64,000 bases of DNA, taken from an uncultured Oscillospiraceae bacterium. Lineage in GTDB: Bacteria; Bacillota; Clostridia; Oscillospirales; Acutalibacteraceae. The stretch spans positions 102,863 to 166,862 of the forward strand of contig UQLR01000002.1 of NCBI GenBank assembly GCA_900541975.1. Reading direction: 5' to 3'. A program made the translations under genes and the position numbers. Shown here one piece after another: positions 35,892 through 45,520 of the stretch. How positions within the stretch are numbered: position 1 is the stretch's first letter; the number at the start of each line of letters is the position of its first letter. The notes under the pieces were generated by a model. That model made no database searches. It was not told the DNA's origin and saw only the letters and a program-made list of their open reading frames with translations.

Positions 35892-37562
35892 ATGAAGTTG
35901 ACAGGAGCGCAAGTGCTTGCAGAATGTCTTTTGGAACAGGGGATCGATACCGTATTTGGATATCCCGGCGGGGCCGTATTGGATATTTATGACGCGCTTT
36001 ACATGTACAGCGGACAGATCCGGCATATTATGACGGCGCATGAGCAGGGAGCGGCGCATGCAGCGGACGGATATGCGCGCGCGACGGGAAAAACGGGCGT
36101 TGTGATTGCAACTTCCGGCCCCGGCGCTACAAACCTGGTTACGGGGATTGCTTCGGCTTATATGGATTCTTCCCCGATCGTGGCGATTACGGGCAATGTT
36201 TCGCGCGGATTGCTGGGGCGCGACAGTTTTCAGGAGGTCAATATAAAAGACATTGTAAAGCCTGTGACAAAAGCAAGCTTTCAGGTTATGCATCCACAAG
36301 AGCTTGCCCCTGTGATCAGAAAGGCGTTTTCCATCGCGCAGGCAGGAAGAAAAGGACCAGTGCTGATTGACATTCCAAAGGATATTACGGCGCTTGAGAC
36401 GGAATATCAAAAAGAAACGCCGGAAAAACCGCTGCCGCCGCCGCTGCCGTCAGAAAAGGAGCTGGAACATGCGGCGCGTCTGGTTGAAACGGCACAGCGT
36501 CCTCTGATTTATGCGGGCGGCGGCGTAATCAGCGCGTGCGCTTCAAAAGAGCTTATGGCTTTTGCAGAAAGAATTGGCGCACCTGTGTGCTGCTCGTTGA
36601 TGGGAATGGGAGCCATACCGGGCAGCCATCCGCTGTTTGCAGGAAATATAGGTATGCACGGCGTTTATGAAACAAGCCTTGCGGCCAGGCAGGCCGACCT
36701 GATCCTTGCGCTGGGCGCACGCTTTTCCGACCGGGTGGCGGGTGACAGGGAACGCTTCAGAGAACACGCAAAGATTTTGCATGTGGATATTGACCCAAAG
36801 GAGATCCATAAAAATGTAAAAGCGGATTGCTGGCTGTGCGGGGACGTAAAAGCGGTGCTGCGTGAATGGATGCGCCATATACGGCCGCAGGAGCATACCG
36901 CGTGGCTTGAACAGATACAGAAATGGAAGGAAGAGGCGCCCAAAAAGGCTGCCGACCGGCATGGAGCGCCAACACCACAGTATATTTTACATGTACTCTG
37001 CCAGCAAAAGGCGGATGAAGACAGAATTGTGACAGACGTCGGCCAGCACCAGATGTGGACGGTGCAGGAATGTTGCTTTAACCGGCCGCGGACCTTTTTG
37101 ACTTCCGGAGGACTTGGAACGATGGGCTTTGGCATGGGCGCGGCAATTGGTGCGCAGGCGGCGCTTCCGTACAGGCGTGTGACGCTGATTACGGGCGACG
37201 GCAGCTTTCATATGAATTTAAATGAGCTTGTAACGCTTAAATCGTATAAGCTGCCGGTAGTGGTTGCAATTATGAATAACACTGTGTTAGGGATGGTGCG
37301 GCAATGGCAAAAGCTGTTCTACGGCGGTCGTTTTTCACAGACCGATCCGCACAGAGCTACAGATTTTGCCGCGCTTGCAAGGGCGTTTGGAATAGAAGCG
37401 ATGACGGTCCATTCTTATCAGGAGGTTGTGCCGGTGGTAGAAAAAGCGTACAGCCTGCACGCGCCGGTTGTGATAGATTTCCGTATATCGCCGGATGAAA
37501 ACGTGCTGCCGATGATCCCTCCGGGAAAAACGGCGGACGATATGATTTTAGATTTGTGGTAA
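35892..37562 (+). CDS. ilvB: Acetolactate/acetohydroxybutyrate synthase, large (catalytic) subunit
   Basis: 556 residues, family length. With thiamine diphosphate, Mg and FAD it joins two pyruvates (valine/leucine path) or pyruvate and 2-oxobutyrate (isoleucine path). Seen: GIDTVFGYPGGAVLDIYDAL near residue 16, the catalytic glutamate in AHEQGAAHAADGYAR, GPGATNLVTGIA, and the ThDP motif GDGSFHMNLNELVTLKSYKLPVVVAIMNN near residue 437. No regulatory subunit (ilvN) follows, so it must be elsewhere or absent. It is the first gene after the T-box and is followed by cimA after 31 bases. Confidence 0.95.
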   Translation: MKLTGAQVLAECLLEQGIDTVFGYPGGAVLDIYDALYMYSGQIRHIMTAHEQGAAHAADGYARATGKTGVVIATSGPGATNLVTGIASAYMDSSPIVAITGNVSRGLLGRDSFQEVNIKDIVKPVTKASFQVMHPQELAPVIRKAFSIAQAGRKGPVLIDIPKDITALETEYQKETPEKPLPPPLPSEKELEHAARLVETAQRPLIYAGGGVISACASKELMAFAERIGAPVCCSLMGMGAIPGSHPLFAGNIGMHGVYETSLAARQADLILALGARFSDRVAGDRERFREHAKILHVDIDPKEIHKNVKADCWLCGDVKAVLREWMRHIRPQEHTAWLEQIQKWKEEAPKKAADRHGAPTPQYILHVLCQQKADEDRIVTDVGQHQMWTVQECCFNRPRTFLTSGGLGTMGFGMGAAIGAQAALPYRRVTLITGDGSFHMNLNELVTLKSYKLPVVVAIMNNTVLGMVRQWQKLFYGGRFSQTDPHRATDFAALARAFGIEAMTVHSYQEVVPVVEKAYSLHAPVVIDFRISPDENVLPMIPPGKTADDMILDLW

Positions 37563-37593
37563 GATTCAGGTGGACTGGGAAAGGGTGGTTTTT

Positions 37594-39165
37594 ATGAATC
37601 CGGTTGTTGAAATACTCGACTCCACATTGCGCGACGGCGCCCAGGGAGAAGGCATCTCCTTTTCTGTTGAGGATAAACTCAGTATTGTAAAAGCGCTTGA
37701 CCAGATAGGCGTACAGTATATTGAAGCGGGAAACCCCGGTTCCAATCCAAAGGATCTGGAGTTTTTCCGGCGCGCGGGCGCGCTTTCACTGCTTCATGCG
37801 CGTCTGGTGGCTTTTGGGAGTACCAGACGGAAGAACATACAGGTTGAGCAGGACAAAAACATTCGAGCGCTGCTTTCTGCAAATACGTCTGCTGTTGCCG
37901 TTTTTGGAAAGTGCTGGCGCCTGCATGTGAAGGAGATTCTGTCTACAACAGCGCAGGAAAATCTGCGAATGATATATGACACATGCAGGTATTTGAAAGA
38001 ACAGGGAAAAACCGTGTTTTTCGACGCCGAGCATTTTTTTGATGGATATAAGGACGATCCCCAATTTGCAATGCAGGCTTTGCAGGCCGCCTGCGATGCA
38101 GGGGCGGACCGCCTTGTTCTGTGTGATACAAACGGGGCGGCGTTTCCGGATGAAATTTTTGAAATTACAAAAAAGGTGAACGATCAGTTTGGCGGCAGAG
38201 TAGGCATTCATACACACAATGACCGTGCAATGGCCGTTGCAAACACCATTATGGCGGTCAAAGCGGGCGCCGTTCAGGTGCAGGGTACGTTTTTGGGTGT
38301 TGGAGAGCGTTGCGGCAACGCAAACCTGTGCTCCATTCTCCCCAATCTTTTGCTGAAAATGCACAGAAACTGTATACCGGAGGAAAATTTGAGGCTGCTT
38401 ACTGCAACGGCCCGTGAAATAGCGGAGGTTTCTAACACTTCTATTAAGAAAAACGAACCGTTTGTCGGGACCAGCGCGTTTGCACACAAGGCGGGAATGC
38501 ATGCTGACGGCGTGCTGAAGCTGCCGCGGTCTTTTGAGCATATCAATCCCGAAAGCGTTGGGAATGAAAGACGTTTTTTGATGTCTGAAATATCCGGGCG
38601 CACGGCAGTGCTGGAAAAGGTTAAGAAAATAGACCCGAGCGTCACCAAAGACAGCCCCCAGACCGTGCGTATTTTAAATGAACTCAAGAAAAAGGAGCAG
38701 GAAGGGTATCAGTTTGAAGGCGCAGACTCTAGCTTTGAAATGTTGGTGCGCAAAACCCTTGGGACTTACCGGCCCTTTTTTGAGCTGACCAATTATAAAA
38801 TTGTGACAGGCCGCCCGTGTGAACAGAATTACAGCGCCACAGCTACGGTTAAGATCCGGGTGGGTGAGCAAGACCAGCTGATGGCAGCCGAGGGCAACGG
38901 GCCGATCAACGCCATAGACAAAGCGTTGCGCGCAGCGTTGGAAGTTTTTTATCCTTCGCTTAAGAAAATGCGTCTGATCGATTATAAGGTTAGGGTAATG
39001 GATTCCAAACAGGCGACCGGTGCGGCCGTACGCGTTTTGATTACGTCTACGGATGGCGGGCGTGTCTGGACAACGGTGGGCGTATCGCAGGACGTGGTGG
39101 AAGCCAGCCGCCTGGCGCTTACGGAATCCATAGAATATAAGCTGATTACGGACGCGCAAGCATAA
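37594..39165 (+). CDS. cimA: (R)-citramalate synthase
   Basis: 523 residues from the ATG at 37594, after GGGAAAGGGTGG. It condenses acetyl-CoA with pyruvate to (R)-citramalate, opening a threonine-independent path to 2-oxobutyrate and isoleucine. The HMGL-like barrel shows EILDSTLRDGAQGEGISFS, the metal-binding HTHND of IHTHNDRAMAVANT and GVGERCGNANL. The C-terminal LeuA dimer/regulatory domain begins near residue 400. The length and sequence favour citramalate synthase over isopropylmalate or homocitrate synthase. Being behind an isoleucine-type T-box with ilvB supports this choice. Confidence 0.92.
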   Translation: MNPVVEILDSTLRDGAQGEGISFSVEDKLSIVKALDQIGVQYIEAGNPGSNPKDLEFFRRAGALSLLHARLVAFGSTRRKNIQVEQDKNIRALLSANTSAVAVFGKCWRLHVKEILSTTAQENLRMIYDTCRYLKEQGKTVFFDAEHFFDGYKDDPQFAMQALQAACDAGADRLVLCDTNGAAFPDEIFEITKKVNDQFGGRVGIHTHNDRAMAVANTIMAVKAGAVQVQGTFLGVGERCGNANLCSILPNLLLKMHRNCIPEENLRLLTATAREIAEVSNTSIKKNEPFVGTSAFAHKAGMHADGVLKLPRSFEHINPESVGNERRFLMSEISGRTAVLEKVKKIDPSVTKDSPQTVRILNELKKKEQEGYQFEGADSSFEMLVRKTLGTYRPFFELTNYKIVTGRPCEQNYSATATVKIRVGEQDQLMAAEGNGPINAIDKALRAALEVFYPSLKKMRLIDYKVRVMDSKQATGAAVRVLITSTDGGRVWTTVGVSQDVVEASRLALTESIEYKLITDAQA

Positions 39166-39223
39166 GATGTGGTGTTTTGCAGGAAATGTTAACGAAATAT
39201 TCATATTTTATGCAGCAAAAAAT

Positions 39224-39252
39224 TTGTTTTTCCGCTGGAAATCATGTATAAT
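39224..39252 (+). promoter_or_regulatory. Sigma-A promoter of citrate synthase gene
   Basis: TTGTTT (39224-39229), 17 bases, TATAAT (39247-39252). Confidence 0.75.
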
Positions 39253-39341
39253 GAAAAACAATAGATGACTTTTATTCAGTTATAAGGGCCGCCCGCTGCG
39301 TCCTGCGGCGCTTACCCAAAACAGGAAAAGGAGTGAGGAAT

Positions 39342-40709
39342 ATGCAGGCTAAAAACAAGTTCAGCGAAATTACCCCGGAGGTTATGGCTTTAAGTGAGAT
39401 GTGCATAAAAAACAGCAGCATCGACCCGGCGCTGTATACGAAGTACGACGTAAAAAGAGGGCTGCGCGATTTAAACGGGCAGGGCGTGCTTACCGGCCTT
39501 ACGGAAATTTCAGAGGTCTGCTCTACAGAACTTGTGGACGGCAAACGGATTCCTGTGGACGGCAAGCTGTTTTACAGGGGCTACGATGTGGAGGAAATTG
39601 TAAAGGGATTTATCAGGGACGAGAGGTTTGGCTTTGAAGAGGTTACCTATCTTCTTCTGTTTGGAAAGCTTCCGACCGGAGAAGAGTTGAATCAATTTAC
39701 AGCGCTGCTTGACTATTACCGCACGCTTCCGACCAGTTTTGTGCGCGATATTATTATGAAATCCCCCAGTAAGGATATTATGAACGCAATGGCAAGAAGC
39801 GTTTTGACGCTGTATTCTTATGATGAAAACCCGGAGGATACATCGATCCCGAATGTACTGCGGCAGTGTTTGCAGCTGATATCGCTTTTCCCGATTTTGT
39901 CTGTTTACGGTTTTCAGGCCTACGGCTATTACCATGAAAACAAAAGCCTTGTGATCCACACACCTCAGCCGGAGCTTTCTACGGCGGAAAATATTTTATA
40001 TATGTTAAGGCTGGACAGCAAATACACGCGGCTGGAGGCAAAGCTACTGGATATGGCGCTGGTGCTTCACGCGGAGCACGGCGGCGGGAACAACTCTACC
40101 TTCACCACGCATGTTGTAACCTCTTCGGGGACGGACACCTACTCTGCCATAGCGGCGGCGCTCGGTTCTTTAAAGGGGCCGAAGCACGGCGGTGCCAATA
40201 TTAAGGTTGTGCAGATGTTTGACGACATTAAGGCGCATGTAAAGGATTATAGAGACGAAGAAGAAATTGGCGCATATGTCAGAAAAATTTTACATAAGGA
40301 AGCGTTTGATAAATCTGGTCTGGTTTATGGGATGGGCCACGCTATTTATTCCCTTTCTGACCCCAGAGCGCGGGTCTTTAAACACTTTGTAGAAAGCCTT
40401 TCCAAAGAAAAAGGAAGGGAGGACGAATTTGTCCTGTATTCAAACGTGGCGAAGCTTGCATCCCAGATCATTGCAAAGGAAAGGAAGATTTACAAAGGTG
40501 TAAGCGCCAATGTAGACTTTTACAGCGGCTTTGTTTACAGCATGCTGGATTTGCCCACGGAGCTTTATACGCCGCTTTTTGCAATTGCAAGGATTGCCGG
40601 ATGGAGCGCACACAGAATTGAAGAACTGGTTAATCCGAGCAAAATTATTCGCCCTGCGTATATGAATGTGCAGGAAAGACGGCCCTATGTACAGATTCAG
40701 GACAGGTAA
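39342..40709 (+). CDS. gltA: Citrate synthase (Si-type)
   Basis: 455 residues from the ATG at 39342, after AAAGGAGTGAGG. It makes citrate from acetyl-CoA and oxaloacetate. The active-site residues are visible: His in LHAEHGGGNNST, His in YGMGHAIYSLSDPRA and Asp in SANVDFYSGFVYSML. The N-terminal 60 residues are longer than in the short bacterial type, as in several clostridial enzymes. With fumarase at the start of the window it points to at least part of a TCA pathway. It has its own promoter and a strong terminator. Confidence 0.95.
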   Translation: MQAKNKFSEITPEVMALSEMCIKNSSIDPALYTKYDVKRGLRDLNGQGVLTGLTEISEVCSTELVDGKRIPVDGKLFYRGYDVEEIVKGFIRDERFGFEEVTYLLLFGKLPTGEELNQFTALLDYYRTLPTSFVRDIIMKSPSKDIMNAMARSVLTLYSYDENPEDTSIPNVLRQCLQLISLFPILSVYGFQAYGYYHENKSLVIHTPQPELSTAENILYMLRLDSKYTRLEAKLLDMALVLHAEHGGGNNSTFTTHVVTSSGTDTYSAIAAALGSLKGPKHGGANIKVVQMFDDIKAHVKDYRDEEEIGAYVRKILHKEAFDKSGLVYGMGHAIYSLSDPRARVFKHFVESLSKEKGREDEFVLYSNVAKLASQIIAKERKIYKGVSANVDFYSGFVYSMLDLPTELYTPLFAIARIAGWSAHRIEELVNPSKIIRPAYMNVQERRPYVQIQDR

Positions 40710-40734
40710 ATAAAACGTGCAGTTTATGCGTTTT

Positions 40735-40765
40735 GACAGGCACAAAGCTTTGTGCCTGTTTTTTT
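40735..40765 (+). terminator. Rho-independent terminator after citrate synthase
   Basis: ACAGGCACAAA pairs with TTTGTGCCTGT almost without a loop, followed by a T run. Confidence 0.88.
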
Positions 40766-41079
40766 GCATGCGCCCTGTGCCCTTTGTGCGCGCATGTAAA
40801 TAAAGAGCTATGTGGTAGGTCTGTTTACCGCTGTTGCAGCGGATTATTACATGGTTGTACAGGGATTGGAAGCAGCGGCGGCCACCACATATTTACACTT
40901 TACAATGTGCGGTGCGGTGTGTTATAAATGGTAGTGGACTTTCAGGTAAAGAGTCGAAAAATCAAATTTTTAATAAGTTGTTAATTTTTTCACAATTTAT
41001 TTTTTTGTTTTTCTTTAGAATTAAACGCAGTACGCTTTATTATATAATAATATAATAGCTTTTTGGGAGGGTCGGCGTT
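40766..41079 (+). promoter_or_regulatory. Gene-free leader region of the activase-like operon
   Basis: About 310 bases without a supported gene. The last 110 bases are very AT-rich and contain overlapping TATAAT-like boxes at 41042-41056 just before GGGAGG. A -10 that close would leave a short leader. No conserved RNA was recognised. Confidence 0.4.
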
Positions 41080-44019
41080 TTGAGAATAGGATTGGATATC
41101 GGCTCAACAACGGTAAAATGCGTTGTGTTAAGCGATGAAAACAAAATAATCTATAAAACCTACGAGCGGCATTATTCTCAGATTACGCAGAAAATTGCAG
41201 ATATATTAAACGTAGTGCGCCATGAAATCAAAGGTGCAGAGCGCGCACTGATTGCGCTTTCCGGTTCTGCCGGTATGGGTGTTGCAGACCGTTGCGGATT
41301 AGATTTTGTTCAGGAGGTATATGCCACAAGAGTGGCAGCCAAGACCTTTATACCGGGCACGGATGTTATTATTGAACTGGGTGGCGAGGATGCAAAAATT
41401 CTTTTTCTTACAGGTGGTATGGAAGTTAGAATGAACGGCTCCTGTGCCGGCGGCACGGGAGCGTTTATTGACCAGATGGCTACGCTTTTGAACGTGCCGC
41501 TGGAGCAGATGGATGCACTGGCTTCTGAGCATGAAAAGACGTACACCATAGCTTCCCGCTGCGGTGTGTTTGCAAAGACGGATATCCAGCCGCTTTTAAA
41601 CCAGGGGGCAAGAAAAAGCGATATTGCCGAAAGTATTTTTGCCGCGGTTGTAAACCAGACGGTTGCAGGGCTTGCGCAGGGAAGGGAAATTAAGGGGAAT
41701 ATTGTATATTTGGGTGGCCCGCTTACGTTTATGTCACGTTTGCGCCTGCGCTTTGATAAGGTTTTGCAGACAAAGGGCGTATGTCCTGAAAATTCGCTGT
41801 ATTATGTGGCCTGCGGCGCGGCGTTGTGCGCAGAAAAAGCGGTGGATTTTGATGCTGTAATTAAAAAGGTAGAGCATTACAGCGGCAGTGGAAATTTTGC
41901 ATTTAACAAGCCGTTGTTTGAAAACAGGCAGGCTTATGAAACCTTTGTGCAGCGCCACAGCCAGGCGGATGTAGAAAAAAAAGATCTGAAAAGCTATCAG
42001 GGCAGCGTATATATTGGTATGGACGCAGGCTCTACAACGGTAAAGTCTGTTGTTATGGGGGAAAACGGGGAACTGTTGTATTCTAAATACCAGCCCAACA
42101 GCGGTAATCCCGTGCCGATGATCAAAAGTTTTTTGGAAGAGCTGTACGCGGCGCGGCCGAATTTGCAGATTGCAGCTTCGGCTGTTACAGGCTATGGGGA
42201 GGAAATTATTAAAAACGCATTTTGCGTAGATTACGGAATTGTTGAGACGGTCGCGCATTTTTCTGCAGCAAAGCATTTTATGCCGCAAGTGGAATTTGTT
42301 ATTGATATTGGCGGACAGGACATTAAATGCTTTAAAATACACAACGGTACGATTGACAACATTTTCTTAAACGAGGCCTGCTCTTCCGGATGCGGCTCCT
42401 TTTTGCAGACGTTTGCAAATGCGTTGGGCTACACGATTGAGGACTTTTCAAAGCTTGGGCTTTTTGCAAAACAACCGGTCGATTTGGGGTCGCGCTGTAC
42501 AGTGTTTATGAACAGCTCAGTAAAACAGGCGCAAAAGGACGGCGCAACTATGGAGGATATTTCTGCCGGACTTTCCATCAGCGTTGTAAAAAACGCGCTG
42601 TACAAGGTGATTCGTGCGTCCAGCCCGCACGAGCTTGGGAAGCATATTGTCGTACAGGGAGGAACTTTCCTCAACGACGCAGTATTGCGTGCTTTTGAAA
42701 AAGAAATGGGCGTTGAAGTTGTGCGGCCTTCTATTTCCGGGTTGATGGGCGCATACGGCGCAGCGCTTTATGCCCAGAGCAAGGCCATGGCTGGCAGTAA
42801 AAGCACAATTTTGGACGCACAGGCGCTTAAATCTTTCCGGCACGAGATACAGGTTGTTTCTTGCGGACTATGCCAGAACAACTGTAGGCTGACCGTCAAT
42901 AAATTTGCAGACGGCAGGAGATATATAGGCGGGAACCGCTGTGAGCGGCCGATAACAAAAAAGGCACCGGGAAAAACGCTGAACATGTACGAATATAAGC
43001 TTGGGCTTTTACAGTCTTATAAACCGCAGAAAGGGCCCAGAGGAAAGATAGGCCTTCCCATGGGGCTGAATATGTACGAACTTCTTCCGTTTTGGTACAG
43101 CTTCTTTACAAAGCTGGGGTTTGAAGTGGTGGCTTCGCCGGTTTCGGACAGAAAGCTGTATGCAAAAGGCCAGCAGACCATTCCGTCTGATACGGTATGT
43201 TATCCGGCAAAGCTGATGCACGGCCATGTGCAGACGCTGATTGACAGCGGCGTTAAAACCATATTTTACCCGTGCCTGTCGTATAATGTAGATGAGGGCC
43301 TGGGCGATAACCATTATAATTGCCCGGTGGTGGCTTATTATCCGGAGGTTATTGCCGCCAATATGAAAGATGTGTCCGGCGTGACCTTTATTAAGGAATA
43401 TTTGGGCATCCACAGAAAACGGGATTTTCCCAAAAAGGCGCATCAGGCACTGGAGAAATACTTTGACGGCCTTACGCTTAAGGAAGTAAAGCAGGCGGCT
43501 AAAGCGGCTTATGCAGAGTACAGCGCGTATTTTGAAAAGGTGCGCAGGCATGGCGACGAAATTATAAAACAGGCGGAAGAAGAAGGCAGGGAAATTATTG
43601 TATTAGCCGGCAGGCCCTATCATGTGGATCCGGAAATTAACAAGGGGATCGACAAGCTTATAACAGGCTTTAACGTTGCAATTGTTTCTGAGGACGTTGT
43701 AAGCTGCCGTGTGAAAAAATTTAGCACGACGGTGCTCAACCAGTGGACTTATCATTCGCGCCTGTATGCAGCCGCGCGGTACATTGCCGGCCGTGCAGAT
43801 ATGAATTTGATTCAGCTGGTTTCGTTTGGCTGCGGGGTGGACGCAATTACAACGGACGAAGTCCGGGAAATATTAGAGAAAAACGGAAAGATTTACACAC
43901 AGATTAAAATAGATGAAATTACAAACCTTGGTGCAGTAAAGATCCGGGTGCGGAGCCTTTTGGCAGCCATTGCGGAGCAACGCGCCCGTCAAAGCACAGA
44001 CAACCCAACGGCTGTTTAA
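41080..44019 (+). CDS. BadF/HgdC-type activase with duplicated ATPase domain and DUF2229 region
   Basis: 979 residues from a TTG at 41080 with GGGAGG ten bases upstream. Two actin-like ATPase domains in tandem each start with an IGLDIGSTTVK or IGMDAGSTTVK phosphate loop (residues 3 and 312). Each also keeps a cysteine pair for a [4Fe-4S] cluster: Cys122 (GSCAGGTGAF) with Cys161, and Cys434/Cys438 (NEACSSGCGSF) with Cys473. A cysteine cluster (SCGLCQNNC...GNRCERP) near 594-620 and a DUF2229 domain (about 640-780) follow. Relatives are ATP-driven electron activators of 2-hydroxyacyl-CoA dehydratases. Many Clostridia have one protein of about 1400 residues; here its last third is a separate gene, 44050-45375. 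Confidence 0.87.
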   Translation: MRIGLDIGSTTVKCVVLSDENKIIYKTYERHYSQITQKIADILNVVRHEIKGAERALIALSGSAGMGVADRCGLDFVQEVYATRVAAKTFIPGTDVIIELGGEDAKILFLTGGMEVRMNGSCAGGTGAFIDQMATLLNVPLEQMDALASEHEKTYTIASRCGVFAKTDIQPLLNQGARKSDIAESIFAAVVNQTVAGLAQGREIKGNIVYLGGPLTFMSRLRLRFDKVLQTKGVCPENSLYYVACGAALCAEKAVDFDAVIKKVEHYSGSGNFAFNKPLFENRQAYETFVQRHSQADVEKKDLKSYQGSVYIGMDAGSTTVKSVVMGENGELLYSKYQPNSGNPVPMIKSFLEELYAARPNLQIAASAVTGYGEEIIKNAFCVDYGIVETVAHFSAAKHFMPQVEFVIDIGGQDIKCFKIHNGTIDNIFLNEACSSGCGSFLQTFANALGYTIEDFSKLGLFAKQPVDLGSRCTVFMNSSVKQAQKDGATMEDISAGLSISVVKNALYKVIRASSPHELGKHIVVQGGTFLNDAVLRAFEKEMGVEVVRPSISGLMGAYGAALYAQSKAMAGSKSTILDAQALKSFRHEIQVVSCGLCQNNCRLTVNKFADGRRYIGGNRCERPITKKAPGKTLNMYEYKLGLLQSYKPQKGPRGKIGLPMGLNMYELLPFWYSFFTKLGFEVVASPVSDRKLYAKGQQTIPSDTVCYPAKLMHGHVQTLIDSGVKTIFYPCLSYNVDEGLGDNHYNCPVVAYYPEVIAANMKDVSGVTFIKEYLGIHRKRDFPKKAHQALEKYFDGLTLKEVKQAAKAAYAEYSAYFEKVRRHGDEIIKQAEEEGREIIVLAGRPYHVDPEINKGIDKLITGFNVAIVSEDVVSCRVKKFSTTVLNQWTYHSRLYAAARYIAGRADMNLIQLVSFGCGVDAITTDEVREILEKNGKIYTQIKIDEITNLGAVKIRVRSLLAAIAEQRARQSTDNPTAV

Positions 44020-44049
44020 GACAGATAACATTGCAAGGAATGATGCACT

Positions 44050-45375
44050 ATGGCAAAGCTTACTTACGATAAGACGGGCCGGCTGCTTTTTACAAAGGAA
44101 ATGAAAAGGGAGTATACCATTTTGTTGCCTATGATGGCGCCGATCCACTTTAACCTGATTAAAAATGTGTTTGAAATGTATGGCTATAAAACGGTGCTGC
44201 TGGACACAGAAGGGCCGGAAATTGCACAGGTGGGGCTTAAGTATGTACATAACGATACCTGTTACCCTGCGCTGCTGGTGATCGGCCAGTTTATCCATGC
44301 GCTGCAAAGCGGTAAGTATGATCTGGAAAAGACAGCGCTGATGATTACACAGACCGGCGGCGGATGCCGTGCTTCCAATTATATTCATTTGCTCAGAAAA
44401 GCGTTGAAAAAGGCAGGGCTGGAGCAAATTCCCGTAGTTTCCCTGAACATGTCCGGGTTGGAAAAAAACAGCGGTTTTTCACTGACGCTGCCCATGATCC
44501 GCCGCGCAATTGGCGCGCTCGTTTACGGCGACACGCTTATGCTTTTAAGCAACCAGACCAAGCCTTATGAAATACACCCCGGGGAAAGCATGGCGCTTGT
44601 AGATAAATGGGTCGGGACATTGACCGGGATGTTTAAAAAAGGAAAGGGCTTTTCCGTTAAGGAACAGCGCTCTATTCTGGACGAAATTGCAAAATCTTTT
44701 TCGCAGGTTCCCATAAAAAAGACGCCCAAGGTAAAGGTGGGCGTTGTTGGAGAAATTTACGTAAAATACGCGCGGCTTGGAAACAACAATTTGGAGCAGT
44801 TCCTGCAGGAGCAGGACTGCGAGGTATGCGTGCCCGGTATTATGGGCTTTGCACTGTTTAAAGTTGACAACCGCTTGGAGGATATTAAGCTTTACGGCGG
44901 CAGCAAAATAAAATACGGAATTATCAAGGTTTTATTTGACTATCTGGAAAAGATGGAAACGCTTATGATTGAAAGCACCGCCAAATATGGGTTTATCCCC
45001 CCCGGAAAGTACAGTCATACAAAGGAACTGGTAAAGGGCGTAATTGGTTATGGGAGCAAAATGGGCGAGGGCTGGCTTTTAACGGCAGAAATGCTGGAAC
45101 TTACAGAAACGGGCTATGCCAATATTGTTTGTACCCAGCCGTTTGGCTGCCTGCCCAACCATATATGCGGAAAAGGAATGATTCGCAAAATTAAAAGCAT
45201 TGACGACCGGGCAAACATTGTGGCGATCGACTACGATCCCGGCGCACCGCGCGTTAACCAGGAAAACCGCATTAAGCTTATGCTTGCTGTAGCAAAGGAA
45301 GCGCTTAAAAAGGAGATACAGCAAGCAGAGCGCACGCGTGCAGGAAAAACAGAAAAACCAGTAAAAAAAGAATAA
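44050..45375 (+). CDS. HgdB/DUF2229-like partner, separate C-terminal part of the activase/dehydratase-like protein
   Basis: 441 residues, 30 bases after the activase. It resembles the 2-hydroxyacyl-CoA dehydratase subunit fold that forms the C-terminal third of the single-chain relatives. Conserved stretches with likely iron-sulfur cysteines: HNDTCYPALLVIGQF, TQTGGGCRASNY and IVCTQPFGCLPNHICGKGMIRKI. It would receive electrons from the activase. The true substrate of this branch is not established; relatives include double-cubane-cluster proteins that reduce small molecules. A terminator follows. Confidence 0.85.
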   Translation: MAKLTYDKTGRLLFTKEMKREYTILLPMMAPIHFNLIKNVFEMYGYKTVLLDTEGPEIAQVGLKYVHNDTCYPALLVIGQFIHALQSGKYDLEKTALMITQTGGGCRASNYIHLLRKALKKAGLEQIPVVSLNMSGLEKNSGFSLTLPMIRRAIGALVYGDTLMLLSNQTKPYEIHPGESMALVDKWVGTLTGMFKKGKGFSVKEQRSILDEIAKSFSQVPIKKTPKVKVGVVGEIYVKYARLGNNNLEQFLQEQDCEVCVPGIMGFALFKVDNRLEDIKLYGGSKIKYGIIKVLFDYLEKMETLMIESTAKYGFIPPGKYSHTKELVKGVIGYGSKMGEGWLLTAEMLELTETGYANIVCTQPFGCLPNHICGKGMIRKIKSIDDRANIVAIDYDPGAPRVNQENRIKLMLAVAKEALKKEIQQAERTRAGKTEKPVKKE

Positions 45376-45386
45376 TGGCAGCCTTT

Positions 45387-45423
45387 AAAGAGCGGATGTG
45401 GCAAGGCACATCCGCTCTTTTTT
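45387..45423 (+). terminator. Rho-independent terminator after the activase operon
   Basis: AAAGAGCGGATGTG (45387-45400) pairs with CACATCCGCTCTTT (45407-45420), plus T run. Confidence 0.9.
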
Positions 45424-45520
45424 ACCGTTTTGAAAAACGCCGCTTTATCACCACGGGGAGGACCTGTAAATGCAAGGCGCACAAGCGGTGCAAGAGGTAT
45501 TACAGGCAAAATAAGGCATG

